The notes below the pieces were generated by a model. The model was given only the letters and a program-made list of their open reading frames with translations, did not search any database and was not told where the DNA came from. Positions 46,150 to 54,572 of a DNA stretch of 64,000 nucleotides are shown in pieces; the stretch's first letter is position 1, and every line of letters begins with the position of its first letter. The DNA is from an uncultured Flavobacteriaceae bacterium. Its GTDB lineage: Bacteria; Bacteroidota; Bacteroidia; Flavobacteriales; Flavobacteriaceae. The position numbers and the translations under genes were made by a program. The stretch lies in NCBI GenBank assembly GCA_947489085.1, contig CANLCJ010000003.1, positions 109,128 to 173,127 on the forward strand. The letters are read 5' to 3'.

Positions 46150-48756
46150 ATGATGTTTAAAACCCTACTACCAAACATAGCTAAAGTTATTGTATTATGT
46201 AATTTTTTGTGCAGTTTTACACTTTTTGCACAAGGTAACACACCGCCAAATGTATTGTTTATTGTAGCAGACGATTTGGGTATAGATGCGTTGCAATCTT
46301 CCGATTATGGAATTACATCTGCTAACCAACCCAATACTCCAAACATAAATGCACTAAGAGATAGCGGTGTATCGTTTTTAAATACATGGGCAACACCACA
46401 ATGTGCTACAACTAGAGCAGCAGCCATGAGTGGAAAATACGGTATAAACACAGGAGTAAGGCAAGTACCAGGTAATTTAGATTTAGTACACCAATCTATT
46501 TTTAACCACCTTAATGAAAATTCAAGTACAGACTATGCCAAGGCAGTAATAGGGAAATGGCATATCTCTAATCCAGAAGACGCGAATCATCCCTTTGCGC
46601 ATGGCGTAGATCATTACGAAGGTATACTCAATGCATTTGTAAGCGATTACTATTCTTGGGAAAAAGTAGACGAAAATGGAGCAATCGCTCAAATAGACGA
46701 ATACATAACATCACACTTTACAAACGCAGCGCAAACGTGGATCTCCAATCAAACCAAACCTTGGTTTTTGTGGTTAGCACATGTAGCACCACACAGTCCT
46801 TTTCACGTACCACCAAGTGGAACTTTTACGCAGAACAATGTAAATAACAATCGAGGCAGATATTTAGCAGCCATAGAGAATTTGGATTACGAGATAGGAG
46901 AGTTGCTAAATAGCATGGATCAAGCCACAATAGACAATACTATAATTATTTTTGTGGGAGATAATGGCACGCCGAATGGTGTATCCCGCTTTTTTCCTGC
47001 AGGCCACGGCAAAGCTTCTGTATACGAAGGCGGATTGCGTGTACCAATGATTATTACAGGCAAAGGTGTTAGCCGTCAAGGTGAATTTGAAAGTGGTCTG
47101 GCTCAAGTTACAGATATTTACGCAACATTAATAGAGTTGCTTTCTAACGATTTAGAAGGCGGTATACACAACAGTTATAGTTTAGCACCAGCATTAACAG
47201 CACAAAATGCAATAACAAGACCCTACATTTATTCAGATTATAGAGATGAAGGTGTTGAATTTTGGGCTATTAGAAATGCTACTTATAAACTTATTGAAAA
47301 TGAAAATGGTTTAGTAGAATTTTACAATGTAATTAACGATTTAGAAGAAGTAAACAACCTCGTAGCGTTTTTAACCAACGAAGAGGCTTCTATTTTAAGC
47401 CAATTGCAAGCAGAAGCAGCAGCTATAAGATCTGGATGGTCTTGTGCAGATACGATATTAAATGGCACAGAAGTAACAGTAGATGATTGTTCTACATGCT
47501 CCACAGACGAGTTAAGTTTTAGCAATATTGGCTGTTGCGAAACTCCAAATGCACCTACAATATTTTACGAATACCTAGAAAATAGTTTTAGAAAAATATA
47601 CACTAATAACTATCCCAATCACGACTTTTGCTACAGTAACCCCAGAAGCATTCCCACCCAAAGCTATCACGATTTAGAAATGGACGTAAACCCGGTAATA
47701 GCAAATACAACTACAAGTGTTATAAATCAACGTACTGGGCGTCCTGCAACTACATTTGGTGTGGCGTTAAATGGTGTTTTATTTGCACCTGGCCCTGCTT
47801 TACCTTTTGTATATTCGAATCCAAATACAGGAGAATTTAACTGGGATTGGGTATTCGAACCCACAAATAATCAAGGCGCAGGACAAGATAAAGTAAGTTT
47901 AGATTGCGCTTCTGCGCATACCAGTACAGCGCATGGCTACCACTACCATGGAGAAATGTTTTCGTATTTGGAAAATGAAATTCCAGGCATAACATCAGCT
48001 AGAGCCGTTAATGAAATTATACACATAGGTTGGGCTGCAGATGGTTTTCCTATACTTTATAAATTTGGCCCCGATGCTACAGGTGCTATAAAGCAATTAC
48101 AGCCCAGTTATAAACTAAAAGAAGGAGACCGACCAGGAGATGGAACAGATGCGCCTTGTGGACCACATACAGGAAGATATACCAACGATTACGAATTTAT
48201 TTCAGGTGTAGGAGATTTAGATGCCTGTAACGGTATGGACGCTACAGTAACAGTAGAGACTGCAAATGGATTGCAAACTTTCGACTATTTTTATGTAATT
48301 TCATCTACATTCCCACAGGTGCCGAGATGCTTTGTTGGTACACCAAACGCATCCTTTTCCAATAACCAAATAACAGGAACAGATAACGATGGCGATGGTT
48401 TTATCGCGGCTTTTGATTGTAATGACGATAACCCAAATGTAAATCCATTAGCAGCAGAAATAGAAGGCAATTCTATAGACGAAAATTGCGACGGTAGCAC
48501 GCTAAGTACAGATACATTTGTAACACCAGAAGTAAGTATACTGCCTAACCCAAGTACCACTAAGATTAGACTTATTACAAATTTTGGATTTAACTACACA
48601 GTAACCCTGTACGATATGCAGGGTAAACAAGTATTGCAATTAAATAACAGTCCAGAATTTATTAATATAGCCAATTATAACAATGGTGTTTACTTGCTTC
48701 AAATTACAAACACAAGCACTAATTTTAAAGGCGTTTATAAAATCGTGAAGCAGTAA
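46150..48756 (+). CDS. Secreted sulfatase-YHYH fusion with MopE-like and T9SS domains
   Basis: An 868-residue secreted protein. After a signal peptide (about 1-28) comes a sulfatase/alkaline-phosphatase-fold domain to about 420, with PNVLFIVADDLG (Asp41, Asp42) and QCATTRAAAMSGKYG. Cys85 and Arg89 fit the formylglycine motif, but Thr replaces the usual Pro or Ala at position 3. A YHYH domain follows (about 480-740; Tyr597-His600) with IIHIGWAADGFPILYKFGP. Then come a calcium-type MopE segment DNDGDGF...DCNDD (744-781) and a T9SS type A sorting domain (from about 796, SILPNPST to the C-terminus). It probably acts on sulfated or phosphorylated substrates outside the cell. Confidence 0.82.
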   Translation: MMFKTLLPNIAKVIVLCNFLCSFTLFAQGNTPPNVLFIVADDLGIDALQSSDYGITSANQPNTPNINALRDSGVSFLNTWATPQCATTRAAAMSGKYGINTGVRQVPGNLDLVHQSIFNHLNENSSTDYAKAVIGKWHISNPEDANHPFAHGVDHYEGILNAFVSDYYSWEKVDENGAIAQIDEYITSHFTNAAQTWISNQTKPWFLWLAHVAPHSPFHVPPSGTFTQNNVNNNRGRYLAAIENLDYEIGELLNSMDQATIDNTIIIFVGDNGTPNGVSRFFPAGHGKASVYEGGLRVPMIITGKGVSRQGEFESGLAQVTDIYATLIELLSNDLEGGIHNSYSLAPALTAQNAITRPYIYSDYRDEGVEFWAIRNATYKLIENENGLVEFYNVINDLEEVNNLVAFLTNEEASILSQLQAEAAAIRSGWSCADTILNGTEVTVDDCSTCSTDELSFSNIGCCETPNAPTIFYEYLENSFRKIYTNNYPNHDFCYSNPRSIPTQSYHDLEMDVNPVIANTTTSVINQRTGRPATTFGVALNGVLFAPGPALPFVYSNPNTGEFNWDWVFEPTNNQGAGQDKVSLDCASAHTSTAHGYHYHGEMFSYLENEIPGITSARAVNEIIHIGWAADGFPILYKFGPDATGAIKQLQPSYKLKEGDRPGDGTDAPCGPHTGRYTNDYEFISGVGDLDACNGMDATVTVETANGLQTFDYFYVISSTFPQVPRCFVGTPNASFSNNQITGTDNDGDGFIAAFDCNDDNPNVNPLAAEIEGNSIDENCDGSTLSTDTFVTPEVSILPNPSTTKIRLITNFGFNYTVTLYDMQGKQVLQLNNSPEFINIANYNNGVYLLQITNTSTNFKGVYKIVKQ

Positions 48757-48861
48757 GTAATGGCTTAAAAAATCATTTAAAGCTAGTATGGCGCTATTTG
48801 ATAGCAGTTGGTTATACCAATTAAAACGATGCTGTGATATAAAAATTATTATAAGAGAAAA

Positions 48862-49758
48862 TTAGCTTTCGTATTGGCTGTTTCTAAACTGTTCTGGAGT
48901 AAGTTTTGTGTTTTTTTTAAAGAACCTTATAAAATAAGAATCATTATTGTAATTAAGCTCATTACCAATAGAAGACACAGATAGGTTAGAATGGATAAGC
49001 AGTCGTTTTGCTTCAAGAATTATTCTGTCTGTAAGTATGCTTAAAGGCGTTTTATTAACCGTTTTTTTACACAAATAACTCAATTGCCTGTCTGTAATAT
49101 TCATTTTTTTAGAGTAGCAAGAAATAGGCCTATGTTTCTTGTAATATTTATCAACCAAAGCCTCATAGCGGTTTAATTGTACCAAATCGTAGCTAAAAGC
49201 AAGACTTTTATGGTTGTTTTTTACATAAACTCTAGACAATTCTATAAACATAGCATACAGATATACACGAATCATTTCTTTATAATTAGTAGCACGTAAT
49301 TTGTATTCTTCATGAATTAAATCGTATTTCATAACAATACTCTTTAGCTCATGTGCATTTAATTTTATAACAGGCAAGCTAAATGTTGAATTAAAAAAAG
49401 GAAAACTGGTTAGTTTCTCGGTACTAAAGTCGTGTAAAAAATATTGCTTGGTAAAAAATAATATATGGCCGTCTACATCTTTAGATAAATTCCAATGATG
49501 AATTTGTCCGGGAGAAACAATAAAAAGAGCTCCTGGATACACCTCATATTCTGTAAAATCGATAGTGTGTACACCTTTACCTTTAGTAATTAATAACATG
49601 AGATAAAAATTATGTCCATGAGGTTTTTCAATAAACACATTTTCGCTAACATGTTCCCCAAAATTTCTAATGTAAAAACTACCATCAAAATTAATACTGT
49701 TGTTGTAGTCGTCGAAATTGGAAATATTAAAAACAGGTAAATTAGGCGTGCTAGACAT
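48862..49758 (-). CDS. AraC family transcriptional regulator
   Basis: A 298-residue regulator. The N-terminal cupin (about 30-120) has KPHGHNFYLMLLITKGKGVHTIDF and PGALFIVSPGQIHHW. The C-terminal AraC DNA-binding domain has two helix-turn-helix units, ITDRQLSYLCKKTVNKTPLS and SVSSIGNELNYNNDSYFIRFFKKNTKLTPEQFR. It is transcribed divergently from the Nit1C cluster across a 343-bp region with direct repeats and palindromes, so it is the natural candidate to regulate that cluster. The effector is unknown. Confidence 0.9.
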   Translation of the reverse strand: MSSTPNLPVFNISNFDDYNNSINFDGSFYIRNFGEHVSENVFIEKPHGHNFYLMLLITKGKGVHTIDFTEYEVYPGALFIVSPGQIHHWNLSKDVDGHILFFTKQYFLHDFSTEKLTSFPFFNSTFSLPVIKLNAHELKSIVMKYDLIHEEYKLRATNYKEMIRVYLYAMFIELSRVYVKNNHKSLAFSYDLVQLNRYEALVDKYYKKHRPISCYSKKMNITDRQLSYLCKKTVNKTPLSILTDRIILEAKRLLIHSNLSVSSIGNELNYNNDSYFIRFFKKNTKLTPEQFRNSQYES

Positions 49759-50101
49759 GGTGTTATAAACGTATCTCGGCTGTAATAAGACTTGGTGGTT
49801 ATAGATTTGATAATTAAAAACTCAAAAACTAATAATTATTAAAAAACACATGTCTTATTCAGTTAATTTTTACTTTTTTCATACGAATTAAGTAATATTA
49901 CTTAATTATTACATTCTTAATGTAATTGCAATAATTATGTATATATTATTACATAATCTCGTAAAATTAAAATTATTTATATTAAAAGCACTAAAATAAT
50001 AGTTAATGTTGAATTTGTGGCATCGTTTGTTCTTTTAGTGCTACTTAGTAATACTTAGCTTGTTTTACTTTTGTTAGAAACAATATTAAACAATAAAAAA
50101 T
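49759..50101. promoter_or_regulatory. Palindrome-rich divergent regulatory region of araC and nit genes
   Basis: Contains a perfect 22-bp palindrome at 49886-49907 (half-site AATTAAGTAAT), an inverted repeat ATTACATT/AATGTAAT just downstream near 49909-49927, and a looser dyad TTATGTA/TACATAA. Close to the nit promoter there is a direct repeat TACTTAG at 50042-50048 and 50052-50058, ten bases apart. A -7 element TACTTTTG is at 50066-50073 without a good -33 box, consistent with activator dependence. Confidence 0.55.
50042..50073 (+). promoter_or_regulatory. Direct-repeat operator candidate and -7 element of the nit operon
   Basis: TACTTAG occurs at 50042-50048 and again at 50052-50058, exactly ten bases apart, immediately upstream of TACTTTTG (50066-50073), a TAnnTTTG match. 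AraC proteins often bind such half-sites in tandem next to the promoter. The start codon of the first nit gene is 29 bases downstream of the -7 element. Confidence 0.45.
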
Positions 50102-50584
50102 ATGCCAAAAGTTGAACAAGCAATGCACAAAGACGGTGATTTCTTTGTGGATTATGAAGACAAAGTATTTGAAGACGTAAAAGCAAAATCTGGAGAAAAA
50201 GCACTTGTAACATTTCATACGGTAGCTTTTGAAGGTTCTATAGGTTTAGTAAACATCCTAACAGCTACAAGACTACAACGCAAAGGCTTTGAAACCTCCA
50301 TATTATTGTACGGACCTGGCGTTACATTAGGTATTCAAAGAGGATTTCCAAAATTAGGGAGTGAAGCATTTCCAGGACATTTAAATTATGCCGCACGTCT
50401 TACTAAGTTTATGGAAGAAGGTGGTAAAATATATGCCTGTCGTTTTGCTTTACAAGCACTTTACGGTCATGGTGAACCCTCATTATTACCAGGTATAACT
50501 CCTATAAGCCCATTAGATGTACTCGATATACAATTGGTACACCGTAATGAAAACGCATTTGTAGTTCATACATGGACCATGTAA
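50102..50584 (+). CDS. nitB: Nit1C protein, MSMEG_0572/Sll0783 family
   Basis: A 160-residue protein of the family named for nitrogen-starvation response. Its plan is a DsrE-like alpha/beta domain, with [41 protein letters not shown] and [11 protein letters not shown]. The reaction is unknown; it may be a sulfur- or adduct-carrying partner. It is the first of seven tightly packed genes in the order known from Nit1C clusters of cyanobacteria, mycobacteria and pseudomonads. Confidence 0.85.
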   Translation: MPKVEQAMHKDGDFFVDYEDKVFEDVKAKSGEKALVTFHTVAFEGSIGLVNILTATRLQRKGFETSILLYGPGVTLGIQRGFPKLGSEAFPGHLNYAARLTKFMEEGGKIYACRFALQALYGHGEPSLLPGITPISPLDVLDIQLVHRNENAFVVHTWTM

Positions 50585-50609
50585 TTCTAATTTAATTAGA
50601 CAGAACATT

Positions 50610-51620
50610 ATGTTTAAAAAACCAATAGTAAAAGCTGCCGCAGTGCAAATAGCACCAGTTTTAGAAAGTAAGTCTGGCACACTTGCAAAAGTGGCCGACG
50701 CTATAAGCACTGCAAGTAAAAATAAGGCAGATATTATTGTGTTTCCAGAAACATTGGTGCCCAACTATCCCTATTTTTCCTTTATAAAGCCAGCTGTAAG
50801 CATAAAAAAAGACCATTTAACGCTTTACAACGAAGCCGTAACTGTACCCAGTAAGGATACCGATTTTATTGGCAACTTAGCCAAAACACATCAAATAGTG
50901 GTGGTTTTGGGCGTTAATGAGCGCGACGGTGGTACACTGTACAATACACAATTGGTGTTCGATACCACTGGAGAACTGGTTTTAAAACGCAGAAAAATAA
51001 CCCCAACATATCACGAGCGTATGATTTGGGGGCAAGGGGATGGCAGCGGATTAAAAGCTGTAGATACAACTATTGGCAGAATTGGTGCATTAGCCTGCTG
51101 GGAACATTACAACCCATTAGCAAGATTTGCACTTATAAACGATAGAGAAGAAATACATTGCAGTCAATTTCCAGGATCTATGGTAGGTCAAATTTTTGCA
51201 GACCAGATGGAAGTTACAATGCGACACCACGCCTTAGAGTCAGGGTGTTTTGTAATTAATTCTACAGGATACCTACATCCAGAACAAGTAGAAACAATAA
51301 CAGGAGATGCAGCCTTGCAAAAGGTGCTGCAAAAAGGTTGCTTTACCGCAATTATATCTCCAGAAGGCGTTATTTTATCTGATGTTTTAACAGAAGGCGA
51401 AGGCATTGTATATGCCGACATGGATATGAGTTTAATAACCAAAAGAAAACGAATGATGGATGCCGTTGGACATTATGCTAGACCAGAACTATTGTCGTTG
51501 CAAATAGACAATACCCCGAAACACTTAGTTTATGCATCCAAATCCTCATTAAACGATACAGTATATGAGCAACACAGCAACACTAACACTACAGAAACGC
51601 CATCATGTATTACTAAATGA
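50610..51620 (+). CDS. nitC: Nitrilase of the Nit1C cluster (Nit6803 type)
   Basis: A 336-residue nitrilase-superfamily enzyme. The catalytic triad is visible as Glu47 (VFPETLVPNYPY), Lys129 (RRKITPTYHER) and Cys163 (ALACWEHYNPL). The sequence around ECSxFPGSM-like HCSQFPGSMVGQIF and ESGCFVINSTGY is nitrilase-like. In other bacteria the homologous nitrilase is needed for growth on cyanide as nitrogen source. Its 3' end overlaps the radical SAM gene by 56 bases. The C-terminal tail is Thr/Asn rich. Confidence 0.93.
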   Translation: MFKKPIVKAAAVQIAPVLESKSGTLAKVADAISTASKNKADIIVFPETLVPNYPYFSFIKPAVSIKKDHLTLYNEAVTVPSKDTDFIGNLAKTHQIVVVLGVNERDGGTLYNTQLVFDTTGELVLKRRKITPTYHERMIWGQGDGSGLKAVDTTIGRIGALACWEHYNPLARFALINDREEIHCSQFPGSMVGQIFADQMEVTMRHHALESGCFVINSTGYLHPEQVETITGDAALQKVLQKGCFTAIISPEGVILSDVLTEGEGIVYADMDMSLITKRKRMMDAVGHYARPELLSLQIDNTPKHLVYASKSSLNDTVYEQHSNTNTTETPSCITK

Positions 51621-52692
51621 TATTCAAGCACTAGGTATTCGCTTAGAAGGTGTGGAAGATCTAACCATTCGAAAAGGTGGTGCAGGACCAACAGACCATA
51701 AAGCAGTAACCATATTTAACACAACACTTATGGTGCCTGTTTACAGTGCCACTGCTAAAACCTCTCCTTTTGCTGTAAGCAAACCCACTAAAATGGGGTT
51801 GGCCTCTTTAAAAAAAAATGGCGAAATAATAACAACAGTTCGCTTTATAGGAGAACCAAAGTTCTATAAAGAAAAAAGCTCAGACGGCATTCCGTTTTGG
51901 AAAATTGCGCGCCTACATAGCAAAGACGTTTTAGCTACCACAATACTGCAAACCTGTATTCGGTACAAAGATAAAACCACATCCTGTCAATTCTGTGCCA
52001 TAGAAGAATCTTTAAAGTACGATACAACAATAGCCTATAAAAGGCCGCACCACTTGGCAGAAGTGGCTAAAAAAGCAGTAGAATTAGATGGTATTTCACA
52101 ATTTATAATGACTACAGGCACACCTGGAAGCTCAGACAGGGGGGCAAAATTATTATACGAAAGTGTAGTAGCTGTAGCAGAAGCCGTTTCTATTCCCATA
52201 CAAGTACAGTGCGAGCCACCAGACGATTTTGAGTGGTTTACAAAATTAAAACACGCAGGAGCCAGTTCTATTGGTATGCATTTAGAAGCCGTTACAGACC
52301 GCGTGCGCAATACCATAATGCCAGGAAAAGCAACAGTGTCTTTAAGGTATTATTTTAAAGCATTTAAAGCTGCCGTAGCAGTTTTTGGAAAAGGAAATGT
52401 AAGTACTTATATCCTTGCAGGTTTGGGAGACACTCAAGAGGAAATCTTAGAAATGTCTAAAAAACTGATTAAAATAGGGGTGTATCCTTTTGTAGTGCCA
52501 TTTGTTCCTGTTAGAAACACACCTCTGGAACAGCATACCTCGCCAGATAAAACATTTATGCATAGTATTTTAGATCCTTTAGCATTAGAGTTGGTACATG
52601 CAGGCATGACTGCCGATACTTTAGCGTCAGGTTGTGCAAAATGTGGTGCCTGCTCTACATTATCAAGCTTTGAAAAAAAACACAAACTATGA
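51565..52692 (+). CDS. nitD: Radical SAM protein of the Nit1C cluster (MSMEG_0568 family)
   Basis: A 375-residue radical SAM enzyme. The cluster-binding cysteines are Cys131, Cys141 and Cys144, so the spacing is C-x9-C-x2-C rather than the canonical C-x3-C-x2-C; relatives in the family seem to share this. A C-terminal CAKCGAC segment could bind a second cluster. FIMTTGTPGSSDRGAKLL and VQCEPPDDFEWF follow the usual barrel order. The ATG at 51565 overlaps nitC by 56 bases; no other Met precedes the conserved region. It overlaps the acetyltransferase gene by four bases. Confidence 0.9.
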   Translation: MSNTATLTLQKRHHVLLNDIQALGIRLEGVEDLTIRKGGAGPTDHKAVTIFNTTLMVPVYSATAKTSPFAVSKPTKMGLASLKKNGEIITTVRFIGEPKFYKEKSSDGIPFWKIARLHSKDVLATTILQTCIRYKDKTTSCQFCAIEESLKYDTTIAYKRPHHLAEVAKKAVELDGISQFIMTTGTPGSSDRGAKLLYESVVAVAEAVSIPIQVQCEPPDDFEWFTKLKHAGASSIGMHLEAVTDRVRNTIMPGKATVSLRYYFKAFKAAVAVFGKGNVSTYILAGLGDTQEEILEMSKKLIKIGVYPFVVPFVPVRNTPLEQHTSPDKTFMHSILDPLALELVHAGMTADTLASGCAKCGACSTLSSFEKKHKL

Positions 52693-53312
52693 TTTATTTT
52701 GAAAAAGATCAGAAGTTTACAGGTTTAGACTTCATCGACATTAATATTCCTAGTGATGATATGCAATTGCATGCGTATTTTAAAACACGAAAAGCTATCT
52801 TTTGTGATGAACAAAAGCTTTTCAAGACTTCAGATTTTGATGCAAAAGACAAACAGGCCATTCCAATTATAGCCGTTAACCATTATTTAGGAGCGCCAGA
52901 CGATGTTATTGGCGTTGTACGTATATACGAAGAGCGCGAACGCGAATGGTTTGGTGGGCGTTTAGGTGTAGATAAAGCTTACCGGTCTTTTTCCAAATTT
53001 GTGTGCCCTAATCTCTTTAAACAGCAAAATAAAATTTCAGCATTATATAAAATGTCTGTTGCAGCAGGGCTAATTTACAGAGCAGTATCTCTAGCCAATT
53101 ACATAGGCTGCGATAAATTTTCAGCATACGTACAAGAAAAAAATGTAAAACTATTTAAGCGATTACATTGGCATGTTATCGAAGAGGTGCAGTTACACGG
53201 TACAAAACATTTTTTAATGGAAGCTGATTTAGAAGCTTACCCACCGACACCCATTTATGCCACGGCAGCAACAAATTACAAGTGGTTAAACCAAATACCT
53301 AAAGTAGCTTAA
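52689..53312 (+). CDS. nitE: GNAT-like acetyltransferase of the Nit1C cluster (MSMEG_0567/Sll0786 family)
   Basis: A 207-residue GNAT-fold protein. The N-terminus resembles HAPS/GNAT proteins (FKTRKAIFCDEQKLF), VIGVVRIYEERE forms the central strand, and GRLGVDKAYRS is the likely acetyl-CoA-binding turn. VKLFKRLHWHVIEEVQLHG is near the end. It starts inside the radical SAM gene's stop codon (ATGA), indicating coupled translation. It probably acylates an amine in the pathway of the cluster. Confidence 0.87.
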   Translation: MIYFEKDQKFTGLDFIDINIPSDDMQLHAYFKTRKAIFCDEQKLFKTSDFDAKDKQAIPIIAVNHYLGAPDDVIGVVRIYEEREREWFGGRLGVDKAYRSFSKFVCPNLFKQQNKISALYKMSVAAGLIYRAVSLANYIGCDKFSAYVQEKNVKLFKRLHWHVIEEVQLHGTKHFLMEADLEAYPPTPIYATAATNYKWLNQIPKVA

Positions 53313-53320
53313 CAAAACGT

Positions 53321-54283
53321 ATGGCAGTAGAAACTTTAGACATATTAGCTTGTATAAACTATTTAAGAACGCATGAAAGTATCTTAGATAAAAAAAATAT
53401 TGCCCAAACCTATGCGGCTTTAGGCAACAACGTACAAAGCAGCACTTATTACCCTAAAGACGCAGCACAGATTTTATTGGGAGACGATGCTGCAGCCATT
53501 CCACAAGAAGATGGCAGCCACTTATTGCTTGCGGCAGAAGGTATTATAACGCAGTTTTTAGAAAACGATCCTTGGTTTGCAGGCTACTCTGCCGTTATGG
53601 TAAATATAAGCGACATTTGCGCTATGGGAGGGCTTCCCGTAGCCATTACCGACACCTTGTATGCATATAATGCTAACGATAGCGAGGCCATTTGGCAAGG
53701 TATGGTGGCAGCCTCCAAAGCTTACGGTGTACCTATTGTTGGGGGGCATACCTGTTACCATTCCAAACACAAAGCATTAAGTGTTTCTATTTTAGGCAAA
53801 GCCACAGGACAACTCTTAAACAGCTTCGATGCTAAACCTGGAGAGGCCATACTTTTGGCTATGGATCTTAATGGCACGTATTATAAAAATTACCCTTTTT
53901 GGAATGCAAGCACAACCACGAGCCCAGACATACTGCAAAAAAACGCAAAATTACCCTATACAATAGCAAACAACAAGTGGAGTAGTGTTGCTAAAGATGT
54001 AAGTATGGGAGGTATTATAGGTACGCTTCTCATGCTTTTAAACACATCAAAAAAAGGAGCAGATATACATTTAGAGCAGCTAACAAAACCAAATGCAGTG
54101 TCTTGGGAAAAATGGCTGTCTAGTTTTCCCAGTTATGGATATGTATTTACATGTGCTAACAAGCATATAGAAGACATTCAATCTTTATTTATAAAACACA
54201 ACATTCAATGCGATTGCATAGGCCAAATAGTAGAAAAAGAAGGCTTATTTATCAATTATAACAAACAGCACCTAAAATTTTAA
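53321..54283 (+). CDS. nitF: AIR synthase-like protein of the Nit1C cluster (Sll0787 family)
   Basis: A 320-residue ATP-dependent enzyme of the PurM/SelD/ThiL group. ILLGDDAAAIPQEDGSHLLLA corresponds to the nucleotide/metal-binding start, then MVNISDICAMGGLPVAITD, VPIVGGHTC and KDVSMGGIIGTLLMLL follow in the family order. It likely activates a carboxylate or formyl-type group with ATP. The gene follows nitE by nine bases and precedes nitG by four. Confidence 0.88.
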   Translation: MAVETLDILACINYLRTHESILDKKNIAQTYAALGNNVQSSTYYPKDAAQILLGDDAAAIPQEDGSHLLLAAEGIITQFLENDPWFAGYSAVMVNISDICAMGGLPVAITDTLYAYNANDSEAIWQGMVAASKAYGVPIVGGHTCYHSKHKALSVSILGKATGQLLNSFDAKPGEAILLAMDLNGTYYKNYPFWNASTTTSPDILQKNAKLPYTIANNKWSSVAKDVSMGGIIGTLLMLLNTSKKGADIHLEQLTKPNAVSWEKWLSSFPSYGYVFTCANKHIEDIQSLFIKHNIQCDCIGQIVEKEGLFINYNKQHLKF

Positions 54284-54286
54284 AAT

Positions 54287-54565
54287 ATGCCAGTAACCCA
54301 CGTAAATATAGAATGGCCAGACCATAAAACAGATCAAATATACTCACCATCTAGTGTTATAGAAGAGTATTTTGAAGTTGGTGCAATTCTAACAATAAGC
54401 GATTTTTTAGCAAAATGTAATGCAGGTTTATCAGAAGCAAGCGAACGTGTTCGATTAAAATTTGGCTATGCTTGCACATCTGCACAAGCAGAAACATTTC
54501 GTATTAAAGACAGATGCGACGCCTTTAAGGCAACTGAAAATGTAAAAATTTTATCTATAAAATAA
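54287..54565 (+). CDS. nitG: Nit1C small protein (MSMEG_0570 family)
   Basis: A 92-residue protein, VTHVNIEWPDHKTDQIYSPS then EEYFEVGAILTISDFLAK, ending with SERVRLKFGYACTSAQAE. The family is found only in these clusters and is annotated as a nitrogen-starvation response protein; it has no assigned function. The small size and the conserved Cys near residue 65 would fit a carrier or accessory subunit. It lies between the AIR-synthase-like and flavoprotein genes. Confidence 0.85.
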   Translation: MPVTHVNIEWPDHKTDQIYSPSSVIEEYFEVGAILTISDFLAKCNAGLSEASERVRLKFGYACTSAQAETFRIKDRCDAFKATENVKILSIK

Positions 54566-54572
54566 TACACAA

